Assembly: GCA_016712275.1 (NCBI GenBank)
Contig: JADJRI010000001.1
Coordinates: 248,001-312,000 of the forward strand
Direction of reading: 5' to 3'
DNA from: Planctomycetota bacterium
GTDB taxonomy: Bacteria; Planctomycetota; Phycisphaerae; UBA1845; UTPLA1
DNA: 64,000 nucleotides
Of this stretch, positions 1 through 9,101 are shown one piece after another. Under the pieces are notes generated by a model. The model did no database searches, was not told the DNA's origin, and was given only the letters and a program-made list of their open reading frames with translations. The translations under genes were made by a program, and so were the position numbers. Numbering within the stretch: position 1 is the stretch's first letter; every line of letters starts with the position of its first letter.

Positions 1-35
1 GCTAATGGCTTGCACCCGGCCGGGGTCGAGAGCTA
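1..35 (+). repeat. REP-like palindromic repeat, copy 1
   Basis: The repeat starts GCTAAT, passes through a palindromic core (ACCCGGCCGGGGTC) and ends CGAGAGCTA. It closely matches the copy at 616-650 and in part that at 538-570, all in the same orientation. It lies just downstream of the minus-strand transposase gene. It may extend past the window edge. Confidence 0.7.
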
Positions 36-57
36 AGTTGGGTTTGCGAATTATTCA

Positions 58-504
58 TCATTCCAAGTACTTTGCATCACATTTGATTCCGGCGCGTTCG
101 AGCATAGCGACCAATTCTTCGCGGAATGAATGAGTCCGGCGATGGGCCTCCTGATTCGTAATGTAGCTCTGGACGGCTTGCCTGGCCGCCGCGCCGACTG
201 TGAAAGCAGCGTAGCCCTCCTGCCAAGCAAATAAGGAATTGCCAATCTGATCATGGACCCAGGTTGACGATGCCTTTTTCAGTTCACGCAAGACATCCGC
301 GAGACAATGCGTGGCCTTCAAGCCGACGAGTAGATGGACGTGATCGGCGACGCCGCCGATGCCTTGTGGAATGCCCCCGAGACCAACGATTGTGCCGCCC
401 ATGTATTCATGCAGGCGCGAGCGCCACTGTGGCACGATGAAGGGTCCACGGTTTTTTGTACCGAACACCAAGTGATAATGCAGGCTCAAATAGGTGGATG
501 GCAT
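58..504 (-). CDS. REP-associated tyrosine transposase (Y1/IS200-like, RAYT)
   Basis: A 148-residue single-domain HUH endonuclease of the IS200/IS605 Y1 transposase superfamily. Visible marks are the N-terminal LHYHLVFGTKNR strand, the metal-binding HUH motif as DHVHLLV (about residues 54-60), and the C-terminal helix QSYITNQEAHR carrying the candidate catalytic tyrosine, followed by HSFREEL. Proteins of this family nick and rejoin single-stranded DNA at hairpins. Length is normal for the family and the reading frame is intact. There are no IS200-type ends and no tnpB. Instead the gene is bracketed by three or four short palindromes sharing a GACCCC-N2-GGGGTC core, the arrangement of a RAYT with its cognate REP sequences. 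Recognition of these repeats by the protein is inferred. Confidence 0.88.
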   Translation of the reverse strand: MPSTYLSLHYHLVFGTKNRGPFIVPQWRSRLHEYMGGTIVGLGGIPQGIGGVADHVHLLVGLKATHCLADVLRELKKASSTWVHDQIGNSLFAWQEGYAAFTVGAAARQAVQSYITNQEAHRRTHSFREELVAMLERAGIKCDAKYLE

Positions 505-537
505 GATACACTCCTCTTCGAATTATCGCGCGAGTTA

Positions 538-570
538 GGCGATGCTGCGACCCCTGCCGGGGTCGAGGTT
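538..570 (+). repeat. REP-like palindromic repeat, copy 2
   Basis: The core GACCCCTGCCGGGGTC (550-565) is a perfect 7-bp inverted repeat around two bases, flanked by GCGATGCTGC and GAGGTTT. It matches copies 1 and 3 and lies just upstream of the transposase start. A separate inverted repeat, CCGGTGGT (587-594) with ACCACCGG (608-615), sits between copies 2 and 3. Confidence 0.7.
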
Positions 571-615
571 TTTGCGCGGATGTTTACCGGTGGTGTCGCT
601 GCGCCCAACCACCGG

Positions 616-672
616 CTAATTGCTTAGACCCCTTCCGGGGTCGAGAGCTTCGATACCGGCCGGGGTCTACAG
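616..672 (+). repeat. REP-like repeats, copy 3 and partial copy 4
   Basis: Copy 3 (616-650) has the same start (GCTAAT), core (GACCCCTTCCGGGGTC) and end (CGAGAGCTT) as copy 1. A shortened copy, TACCGGCCGGGGTC, follows at once near 654-667, so the two form a tandem pair. The rest of the 505-899 gap, from about 673 to 899, shows no convincing gene; it holds the leader of the DUF1015 gene. Confidence 0.68.
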
Positions 673-899
673 TTTGGTATCCTTCAGGTTCCGGAGGGCA
701 GCGTTTCCGTTAAATCGGAAGTCGCGATGCACATTGTCTGATGAGAGTGCGTACCATTTTGGAGAAGTAAACAAACAAAAATCTCACCACGTGTACCGTC
801 CACTGGACACAACCCTTCCCCACGCCGACGATAGGGTTTCCGGCGGATGCAGTCGTTCTTGTCGTCGCACATCCGCCCTACTTAAGACAGGAAAAGAAC

Positions 900-2189
900 A
901 TGGCACGTATTGAGCCGTTTCGGGGCATTCGATTCACCTCACCCGACGTGAGCGACCTGATCGCCCCGCCGTACGACATTCTTTCGGACAAGGACAAGAA
1001 GGCGCTGCTGGCCAAGGACGATCACAACATCGTGGCCGTCGATTTGCCGCACATGCCGCCGAAGACGGCCGGCCCGGATCATGTCTATGCCCAGGCGGCC
1101 GGCGATGTGACGCGGTGGATCGACATCCGCACGCTGCGCCGCGAGCCGAAGCCGGCGCTCTATGCATATCACCAGACCTACAAGCTCGGCGGCAAGACGC
1201 TGGTTCGAAAGAAGTTCTTTGCCCGCCTGCGCCTGGAGGAATTCGGCGAGGGCAGCGTTTTTCCGCATGAACAGACCTTTGGCGGACCCAAGGAGGACCG
1301 CCTGAAACTGACCATCGCCACGCGCTGCAATCTGAGTCCGATCTTCGGCCTGTATCCGGACAGCGAAAATGAGATCAGCGGGCTCATCGACGAAGCCATC
1401 GAGCGCGAGCCGGATCAGTCGGGCATGTTGGACGGCGTCTCGAACAAACTGTGGGTGATCGACGATGCGCCGACGATCAAGTCGATTCAGGTGCGGCTGG
1501 CGGACAAGCCCATCTTCATTGCCGACGGCCACCATCGCTATGGCACAGCGCTGATGTATCGCCAGAAAATCATGGAGGAGATGGGGGCTCGTCCCGATGA
1601 AGACCCGATGAATTATGTGCTGGCCGTGCTGGGGGGCATGGAAGATCCCGGCGCGACGATTCAGCCTTATTTTCGCACACTGGTTCAGCTCAGCCACATC
1701 ACCGCGAACGCATTGCAGAAGGCGCTCAGCGCGACATTCGCATGGAAGCCGTGCCCCACGCCGGCCAATGCCGAGGCGCTGTCAGAGGTGTTGCGTGCGG
1801 CCGGTCCGCGGACCATTGCGCTCTATATGGCGAAGGACGATGCCTGCGCGCTGATCACGCCGAAGGAGAATGACCCGCTTGCGGCACTGGCGCCCGATCG
1901 CAATCCCGCGCTGCGTCAATCGCCTTACATGATTCTGCACAGTTTGTTGATCGACCGAGTCCTTCAGCCCAATCTGAATGACGGCCGGCCGGTTTCGATT
2001 CACTATCACAAAACCATGGAGGAGGCGATCAAGGACGCCCGCGACCACGAGGGCATCGCCTGCCTCATGCCGGCGACGACGATGAACGAACTGCGCGATA
2101 TTTGCCTTGCGGGGGAATTGATGCCGCAGAAGTCGACGTATTTCTTTCCAAAGCTGGCGACGGGGATGGTGATAAATCCGTTGTATTGA
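900..2189 (+). CDS. DUF1015 family protein
   Basis: An intact 429-residue cytosolic protein of the DUF1015 family (COG4198-like). Family marks include the opening ARIEPFRGIRF followed by LIAPPYDILS, a central FPHEQTFGGPKEDRL segment, and FIADGHHRYGTALMYR near residues 200-217, a His-rich motif conserved in the family. No membrane segment or signal peptide is seen. The biochemical role of the family is not established; in other genomes it is often near serine-biosynthesis genes. Here the nearest serA-like gene is 54 kb away. The ATG at 900 follows AGGAAAAGAAC, a reasonable ribosome site. No partner gene is obvious: the next gene is on the opposite strand and convergent. Confidence 0.85.
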   Translation: MARIEPFRGIRFTSPDVSDLIAPPYDILSDKDKKALLAKDDHNIVAVDLPHMPPKTAGPDHVYAQAAGDVTRWIDIRTLRREPKPALYAYHQTYKLGGKTLVRKKFFARLRLEEFGEGSVFPHEQTFGGPKEDRLKLTIATRCNLSPIFGLYPDSENEISGLIDEAIEREPDQSGMLDGVSNKLWVIDDAPTIKSIQVRLADKPIFIADGHHRYGTALMYRQKIMEEMGARPDEDPMNYVLAVLGGMEDPGATIQPYFRTLVQLSHITANALQKALSATFAWKPCPTPANAEALSEVLRAAGPRTIALYMAKDDACALITPKENDPLAALAPDRNPALRQSPYMILHSLLIDRVLQPNLNDGRPVSIHYHKTMEEAIKDARDHEGIACLMPATTMNELRDICLAGELMPQKSTYFFPKLATGMVINPLY

Positions 2190-2249
2190 TGCAATCTCGA
2201 CAGCGCATGTCATTGCAAACGGCGCGGCCACATGCCTCAGTTTCGTTAT

Positions 2250-3282
2250 TCAAACGTGCAATTCGACAGTGTTCTTGTCCGTAAGAACGTGCGCGCCGGT
2301 GACTTGCTGGCCGTCGTGGACGGTGCCGCCCCAGATGCGGGCGGTTTTTAGGTTTTCGGCCACATCCTTGTGAACATGCAACGCCATATCGAACACCGTG
2401 CTGCCGACCGGCAGGGTGAAGGGCGACTCCTTGTCGGCGGGCTTGCCGGGCTTTTTCGCATACACGCGAATGACATTCAGCAGCTCGAACAAATCCGCGA
2501 GCATCTCCTTCAACCCCTCGCCCGATGTCGCCGAGATGGCACGCATTCGCAGATCGGTTGAGACCAGTTCGAGAAAGGTGTCGTAATTCTCTTTGGCCCC
2601 CGGCGCATCGAGCTTGTTGGCGACGAGGATGGCCCGCTTGGGCAGCGCCGTGGCTTCGATCGCGTCGAGATCGCGCTCTTCCATTTCATCGTGCTCGCTT
2701 TGCGGATCGGCGGAGGAAACCGGTTTCATCTGATGGTCGGCCAGCAGCTTCATCGCCTGCTCATATTGATCGACGATTTCGATGGCGGTGAGATCGATGA
2801 TGATGAGCAGCACATCGGCCCGGCGCAGGGCGTTGATCATGCCGCCCTGGGCGTGGCCGTCCATGACCGGCGGCATGTCGACCAGTTGAACCGGCACATC
2901 CTCGTGGTGGGCCATTCCGGGAACGGCCGCGTGGGTCGAGAAGGGAAACTCGGCGATGTCGACTTTGGCGGCGGTCAGGGCGCCGACGATGGAGCTTTTG
3001 CCGACATTGGGCGCACCAAGCAGAACAACCTGGCCTGCGCCGCCCTTTGGCACATTGTAGACGTCGTGCACCGCCCCGCCGCCCATCTTGGCGGCGCGCT
3101 GAACGTCTTCCCGTGCGTTTTTTTATTTTCTGCTTGATCTGAAGCTGCAGCTTTTCGCTGGCCTTGTGCTTTGGCACGAGGCGCAGCATTTCCTCCAGCG
3201 CGGCGACGCGATCGGCCGGTGTGGTGGCGCTGCGGTATTTGTCCTCGGCTTTTTTGTATTGAGGCGTGGCGTTAATGGCCAT
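2250..3282 (-). CDS. Obg/DRG-type GTPase with TGS domain, reading frame broken
   Basis: A predicted translation-associated P-loop GTPase of about 343 residues. The N-terminal helical part (MAINATPQYKKAEDKYRS) is in one frame and the GTPase domain in another. The G1 motif GAPNVGKSS, the switch region with VQLVDMPPV (G3-like) and NKLD (G4) are visible, with a C-terminal TGS-like domain (STVFDMALHVHKDV to ELHV). The break is in a run of seven T at 3118-3124 (A7 in the coding sense). Removing one base joins QKIKN to AREDVQRAAKMGGGAV without loss. The start at 3282 follows AGGAG at about 11 bases. An isolated domain of 278 residues starting near 3086 would lack the N-terminal helices. Sequence error or a recent mutation are both possible. 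Confidence 0.8.
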
Positions 3283-3830
3283 TCGGGCAAAAACTCCTGT
3301 CGGGGTCACTCGGTTGTAATATCAAGAATGATATCGGAAGCGGCGATCGGCGACGAATCCTTTCGGACTGCCGGTTAGATAGGTGCGATTCCGATCAACT
3401 TCGTTCGACGCCATCGGCATAATCGCGCGTTTGACAGCGATTTCGCTCCGGCGTGTGCCACTAATGAGGCACTAACAATTTGTTTATCGCCGCCATGCCC
3501 CGGTCATCGCCGGAATAATCGCGTCCGATTTTTCTTGCCAATCGAGTGCAATTCGACTATATTTTACCAAGGCAATTCCTCAGCCCGGCGAGAAATCCGC
3601 GCCGTTGTTAGCGATGCGGGCCTGCCAGGGCACGATCAAAGGAGCCGTCAAACAGGGTTTCCGAATCGACGATATTCCGGGGCATGTGGAATTCCACAGC
3701 CTGTCGTGAATCGCAATCGCCGTCATTCTTCATGCGAATTCGAGCCACGACCGGGCGGAGTGTCACGAGGAAAAATTCAATTCACCAAATATTCGCCGTC
3801 GATGAGGGCGAATCGAAAGGAGGATGCAGG
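3283..3830. other. Divergent intergenic region, no gene seen
   Basis: This 548-bp stretch separates the divergent GTPase and KamA genes and must hold promoters for both. Short open frames in it look random in composition and match no family known to me. The only clear signal is the strong ribosome site AAAGGAGGATGCAGG just before the KamA ATG at 3831. Confidence 0.5.
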
Positions 3831-5020
3831 ATGAGCGGCATCACACTACCCCAATTTGAAATTCGTGACGGGGGCGTCAAACGAGTCAAGTATGTCCGCG
3901 ATCTCGACAAGATCGAGAATATTCCGGCCTCCGAGCGGGAAACGCTCAAGAAAGTCGCCGAGCGATACGTCTTCCGCGCCAACAACTACTATCTCGGTCT
4001 GATCAATTGGTCGGACCCCGAAGATCCCATCAAGCAACTCATCATTCCCGCGAAGAAGAGCTCAACGACTGGGGAAAACTCGATGCCAGCAATGAGGCAG
4101 CCGTCACCGTCTCCCATGGCGTTCAACACAAATATCCGGACACAGTTCTGCTCTTGTGCAACGAAGTGTGCGGCGCCTACTGCCGGTATTGCTTCCGCAA
4201 GCGGCTCTTCATGGATGAAAATGACGAGGTGACCCACGATGTGTCCGCGGGCATTCGCTACATCGCCGAGCATCCCGAGGTGACCAACGTGCTGCTGACG
4301 GGCGGCGATCCGCTGCTGATGGCGACGCGAAAACTCCGCGAGATCATCGCCGCCCTGCGCGATATCGACCATGTACGCATCATTCGCATCGGCTCCAAGA
4401 TGCCCGCATTCGACCCGTGGCGCATCCTGAATGACAAAGATCTTCAGGACATGTTTTCGACCTATTCGACGCCCACCAAGCGCATCTATCTGATGGCTCA
4501 TTTCGACCATCCGCGCGAGCTGACCGAGCCTGCAATCGAGGGCTTGGATCGATTCATCCGCTGCGGCGTCATTTGCGTCAATCAGTGTCCGTTGATCAAG
4601 GGCATCAACGACGATCCGCAGGTGCTTGCGGACATGTACAAGACGCTTTCCTGGGCCGGTTGCACGCCCTACTATCTTTTTCAGGGCAGGCCCACTGCAG
4701 GCAATGAGCCCTATGAGGTGCCGATCGTCCGCGGTTGGGGGATTTTCCGCGAAGCGCTTCGACATGGATCGGGGCTTGCTCGGCGCGTGCGCTATGCCAT
4801 GTCGCATGAGACGGGCAAGGTCGAGATTCTGGGCGTCGATGAGAAGCACATTTACCTGCGTTATCATCGTGCAAAGGATGCGGCGAACCGTGGCAAGTTT
4901 CTCACTTATCACCGCGATGACAGCGCATACTGGCTTGATCAGTTGGAACCGGTGGCCGCAAGCGATTCGCCCAAATTCGCGCAAGAGGCGCAGGGCCTCG
5001 TGAACGCCGGGCCAGAGTAG
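3831..5020 (+). CDS. KamA-family radical SAM protein (lysine 2,3-aminomutase-like), frame broken
   Basis: A member of the lysine 2,3-aminomutase family, about 396 residues once restored. The radical SAM cluster motif CGAYCRYC (C-x3-C-x2-C) is present, as are VLLTGGDPLL and VNQCPLIKGIND typical of KamA/EpmB enzymes; these use SAM, a 4Fe-4S cluster and PLP to move an amino group. The first 73 residues are in one frame and the rest in another. The break is at CCC 4047-4049: adding one C gives IIPREEELNDWGKL, in which both halves join. The substrate cannot be read from the sequence. The gene is followed after 26 bases by a hemerythrin-like gene and then an aminotransferase, suggesting an operon for amino-acid or beta-amino-acid chemistry. 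The start is set by an excellent ribosome site (AGGAGG). Confidence 0.82.
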
Positions 5021-5046
5021 TCTACAACCTATAAGGAGACTATCGC

Positions 5047-5400
5047 ATGACTCCTCAAGAAATTGCCGAATGGGTGCGCGAGGAACACCTTCGTGTGCAT
5101 AAGGCGGTCTACGAGTTGCATGCACACCTTGCCATTCCGCCATCGGGTGCCGGCGCGATGTGGCTGACCAATCTAAGAGAGGGCTTCGCCAAGCTCTGTA
5201 CCCACCTGCGAAATCACATGGCGATGGAGGAAAACGGCGGCTACATGAAAAATGTGATGAAGCATCGTCCGACGCTTTCGAGAAAGGTCGAGAAGCTGCT
5301 TCACGAACACCGCGAACTAGACCGTCTGATGCGCGAGATGGATGCCTCGCTGGCCGTGTCTGGGGCAATCACCTTTTCCGGTACCGAATTCCGTGGTTGA
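5047..5400 (+). CDS. Hemerythrin-like (HHE) domain protein, 3' end probably altered
   Basis: A small four-helix protein of the hemerythrin/HHE cation-binding type. Histidines and acidic residues spaced as in the family are seen in HLRVHKAVYELHAH, LRNHMAMEENGG and HEHRELDRLMREMD, which would bind a di-iron or single metal centre. The ribosome site AAGGAG lies 9 bases before the ATG. After about residue 103 the frame runs into sequence that, in another frame, encodes the middle of an aminotransferase N-terminal region (GQSPFPVPNSVVETLR). The natural ends of this gene and the next one therefore seem to have been lost or merged near 5345-5365. Function in the KamA operon, for example redox or oxygen sensing, is unknown. 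Confidence 0.72.
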   Translation: MTPQEIAEWVREEHLRVHKAVYELHAHLAIPPSGAGAMWLTNLREGFAKLCTHLRNHMAMEENGGYMKNVMKHRPTLSRKVEKLLHEHRELDRLMREMDASLAVSGAITFSGTEFRG

Positions 5401-6540
5401 AACCCTGCGTCTGTCCGCACCGGAAAAGGACTACCTGCCGGTCAAGGGGCTGCCGGCGCTGCGCGAAGCGGTCGCCCATTATCATCGCAGCAAGGACGAA
5501 ATCGACGCGCGACCGGACGGCGTCCTGGTCGGTCCCGGCTCCAAGGAATTGATGTTCATCCTGCAACTTGTGTACTACGGCGAAATCCTGCTGTCGCCTC
5601 CGTGCTGGGTGACCTACTGGCCGCAGGCTCGAATCCTGGGCCGCCGATTCAGCCTTATTCATGCCAACTACGAATCGCACTGGAAAATGTCGGCGGAACA
5701 ATTCGATCGCGCTCTCGACATGGTGGACGACGATCATCGCCCGCGCTGTTGGTGTTGAATTATCCCAGTAACCCGACGGGGCAAACGTATTCCGCCGACG
5801 AACTCAAGCAAATCGCCGAAGTCGCGCGAAAATACAACGTCATCGTCCTGTCCGATGAAATCTACGGCCGGCTTCATTTCACCGGCGACCACATTTCGAT
5901 CGCCAGATATTATCCGGAAGGAACGATTGTCAGTTCCGGCCTGTCGAAATGGTGCGGCGCGGGCGGCTGGCGGCTGGGCACATTTACATTTCCGCCCGAT
6001 CTGAACTGGCTGGTCGAAGCCATGGCCAGCGTCGCGAGCGAAACCTACACGTCGGTCAGTGCTCCGATTCAATATGCCGCCGTGCGCGCATTTCAATGCG
6101 GCGTCGACATCGAGCGATACTTGTGGCATACCCGGCGCGTACTTTGTTCCGCCGCCGTTCCGCTCACAAGAATCCTGCAGGAGGCGGGGATCCTGGTGCA
6201 TTCGCCCGAGGGCGGGTTTTATGTTTTTCTCGATTTTTCGCCCCATAGAGAAACGCTTGCGGGTCGGGGCATCAAGGACGGCCCGACATTGTGCGAACGA
6301 CTGCTCGAAGAAGCAGGCGTGGCCATTCTTCCCGGCGCCGCATTCGGCCAATCACGAAGCAACCTGACGGCAAGACTTGCATTTGTCGATTTCGATGGCG
6401 CGGGGGCACTGGCGGCGAGCGAGAATGTTTCGCTCGATCATGCACTGCCTGACGATTTCGCGGAGCGGCATTGCAAAAACATCGTCGATGGTGCCAAGCG
6501 CATCGGCCAATGGCTGCAGGGCATCGAATTGAAATCCTAA
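5360..6540 (+). pseudogene. PLP-dependent class I aminotransferase, N-terminus missing and frame broken
   Basis: An aspartate-aminotransferase-family (fold type I) enzyme. Homology starts at GQSPFPVPNSVVETLR and continues through KDYLPVKGLPALREAV, NYPSNPTG, LSDEIYGRLHF and the PLP-lysine region SSGLSKWCGAGGWRLG to a C-terminal domain ending IELKS. The usual first 30-45 residues are absent, and the upstream hemerythrin-like gene runs directly into this one, so a deletion or assembly collapse is likely. A second break is at CCC 5740-5742, where one added C changes DDDHRPRCWC-stop to HRPALLVLNYPSNPTG. As written, the gene gives no full enzyme. It is co-directional with the KamA and hemerythrin genes and probably belongs to the same transcription unit. 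Confidence 0.75.
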
Positions 6541-6762
6541 ATGACGATTCTGTAATGATCTCACGGTATTCATTGGCTCAAAAAACGAATTCGGATAATA
6601 CGGAATTCGCACGCGTGTGGGAATTTGCGGCATTGTACTTGCTTTCGCACAATCGCATTTTCGCCTAACATTTCATTCGGTACTGCGGGAATTCGCTCAA
6701 CACACACGTCCGAACGATCGAGAAATTCGGCGTTGCGAGCGCACGGGAGTCTGCCTTCATCC

Positions 6763-8735
6763 ATGTCGTTCATCAGCGAAGCGTCCTTTGGACCTGACAT
6801 CGAGAGCACGAAAACCAACGGCCAATTTCGTGAAGCGTCGTCGCGCGCTCGTCATGATCGATCGGCCGCTGCTTTTATTCCGGATTTTCGCCATCCCTCG
6901 GGACGGCTGGTGGCCGGCATTTCGATTCTCTGGCTCTTCATCGCGGTCATCGCGCTCTGGCGCGGCCCGGCCATGAGCGATCACGAAGTCATCGTTGCGC
7001 AGACCGCCAGACAGTCCATTGAAACGAACACGTGGATTGTTCCCCACTATCTCGACACGCCGTTTCTGGTCAAGCCGCCGATGCCGGCATGGCTCGTCGG
7101 TCTTGCGACCGAAACGGCCAACGCGATTGGAGGCCGGTTCGGACTTTCATCGGACGGCGCGCCGGTGAACGTCTTCACGGCCCGGCTGCCTTCGTTCTTG
7201 GCGACGCTTGTGACAATTCTGGTCCTGTTTCGGCTTGCGCAAGCCACGTATGACCGGCGCACGGCATCCATTGCCGCATTCTTATATGCCAGTTCTCTCG
7301 GCGCACTGCTCTATGCATATAATGCCACGGCAGAGGCACTACTGACGTTGTTTTCCACGTGGGCCTTTGCGGAATTCTGGCACGCCCAAACAGCAGGCAC
7401 GGCAAACGGCCGGCGATTTCACATGTGCTTTTTCTATGTGGCATTCGGACTGGCCATGCTGGCCAAGGGGCCGATGCCGTTGATGCTCGTCGCCACGCCC
7501 ATCGCGGTTTGGTGGTGGTGCAACCGGCCGGCGAGGCTGCTTGCGGCGGGCGGAATTCAAAGGGCCGGCACGGCCATCGGGTTCGGCGTCCGGGATTCAT
7601 GGGCGCGGCTGCGCAAAGCACTATCCACGCTGGGTCTCTGGTGGGGTGTGCCGATTTTTCTGGCCATGTTTGTGCCGTGGATGATTGCGGTGGCCCGGAG
7701 AGTGCCGTATGCATGGCATCTCTGGAATTACGAATACCTCGATCGCCTTCAGGGCGACTACCCCGGCTGTGAAACGGGGCAATATTACTATTACCTGCCG
7801 ATCATCATGGGCCTGATGGTGCCGTGGCTGCTTTCAATGCCGGAAGCGCTTGCGGCGCCCTTCTTGAACAAATACCGGCGCGATCGAAAGCCGCTCATGT
7901 TCGCCTGGTTCTGGGTCATCGTCGGCACCGCCATCATGTCGATGATGAGTTTCAAAAAGCCGTATTACATCGTGCCGGTGTTGCCGGGTTGCGCCCTGTT
8001 GCTTGCCCCTGTGATTCGCGGTTTCTTTTTGCCGCTTCCCGCGCGAGCGAGCGTCAAATGCGAATCGCCTTCTACGGAATACTGGCCGTGTGGGCCGTGG
8101 TCTGGTCCGCCATGTGGTTTGTGGCGCGCCAAAAATATCCCGAAATCTGGACCGGCGACATCGCACTGTATTCGCCGATTTTTGTGTTGCTGACGACCCT
8201 GGCCGTCGCATGGGTGGGCATTCTTTATTTGCGGGGGAAGCGATTTTCGAGCCTGGTGACCCTGGGTGTCACAGGTATGACCTCATTCGGCTTGGTTTGG
8301 AGCACGGTCGGATCGAAACTCGACAATCTCGAAGATCCCATGGAGCTCGTTCGCAAGCTGAAGGACAATCACATTACGCCCGATGCAACGGTTTTCTGGG
8401 CCGGAAATCGTCCGGATGGCCGCGTCGTGTTTTACGGCAACCGGAAAATCAAGCAAATTCTCGACCCCTATATGCTGGTGGCGAATCACGAGGAGGCCCA
8501 CGACGACGAAGAATTGCTGCAATACGCCGCCTCCAAAGTCGTCGATCTGCTCAAGGAGCAATCGAAGTCTTTGTCGTCTTCAGAGGGGCAAATCGACGCG
8601 ATTCGACTGTACTACGAGCCGGATCCGCCGATGCAGGAGATGTTTGACATTGACCGCGGCAAGAAAGGCCGCGACGAGGATGACTGGGTGGTGGTCACGA
8701 ACGAACTCAGAGCTGCCGCCTTTATCGATGAGTGA
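6763..8735 (+). CDS. ArnT/PMT-like membrane glycosyltransferase (GT-C), frame broken
   Basis: An integral membrane GT-C family protein of about 657 residues when restored. The N-terminal first loop carries MSDHEVIVAQTARQSIETNTWIVP and PPMPAW, the Asp/Glu-bearing loop typical of ArnT/PMT_2 proteins that use polyprenyl-phosphate sugars. About ten hydrophobic segments follow, then a soluble periplasmic C-terminal part with VFWAGNRPDGRVVFYG. The ATG at 6763 has GGAG about 10 bases upstream. The frame breaks at CCC 8038-8040: one extra C restores FFLPLPRASERQMRIAFYG. Likely role: transfer of a sugar to lipid or protein on the outer face of the inner membrane. The exact acceptor is unknown. Confidence 0.78.
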
Positions 8736-9101
8736 CAACATTGAGACACCCATCAAGGCGCCTCGCATTCATTCGCATTTCTGAATGCGGATTTATGGAC
8801 GACTCATATAGATGTTTAAGTAACTCATCGCCGGCCATCCATTGGCTGGGGGCGACATATGTCACGGCATGAGTACTCGCCGATGGTGTCCTGAAAGTGA
8901 CACCATGGCTGATCGGTTCTTCGTCAAACCCATTCGCTTGAACGTCTTGATTCCGAGTCAAGGCGATAATCGTCGTCGTCTCGTGCGGTGAAAGGCGGCT
9001 TGGTTTAAATCTGCGACTATTTCCAAAGCGCGAAATACGGATTGCCGATACTTTTTCCGGGTCAAGGGAAAACCCTTAGGTTCCCGTGGAAAGGCCCGAC
9101 C
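8736..9101. other. Intergenic region with two small hairpins
   Basis: No gene is supported. CGCATTCA (8764-8771) pairs with TGAATGCG (8782-8789), and ATGGTGTC (8883-8890) pairs with GACACCAT (8899-8906). Neither has a T-run, so they are weak terminator candidates at best. The remainder should hold the promoter of the downstream response regulator. Confidence 0.4.

Noticed and set aside
334..913. Open frames on the plus strand across the transposase and REP region
   Set aside because: They are antisense to the transposase or cross the REP palindromes, have no family match and no ribosome site.
3535..3834. 99-codon frame upstream of the KamA gene
   Set aside because: Composition is random-looking, and the strong ribosome site belongs to the KamA ATG in a different frame.
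4047..8043. Programmed frameshifting at CCCGCG sites
   Set aside because: The run sits in different codon phases at different sites, no slippery heptamer or pseudoknot is evident, and breaks of both signs occur in unrelated genes.
8764..8906. Two short hairpins after the glycosyltransferase as terminators
   Set aside because: Neither is followed by a T-run.
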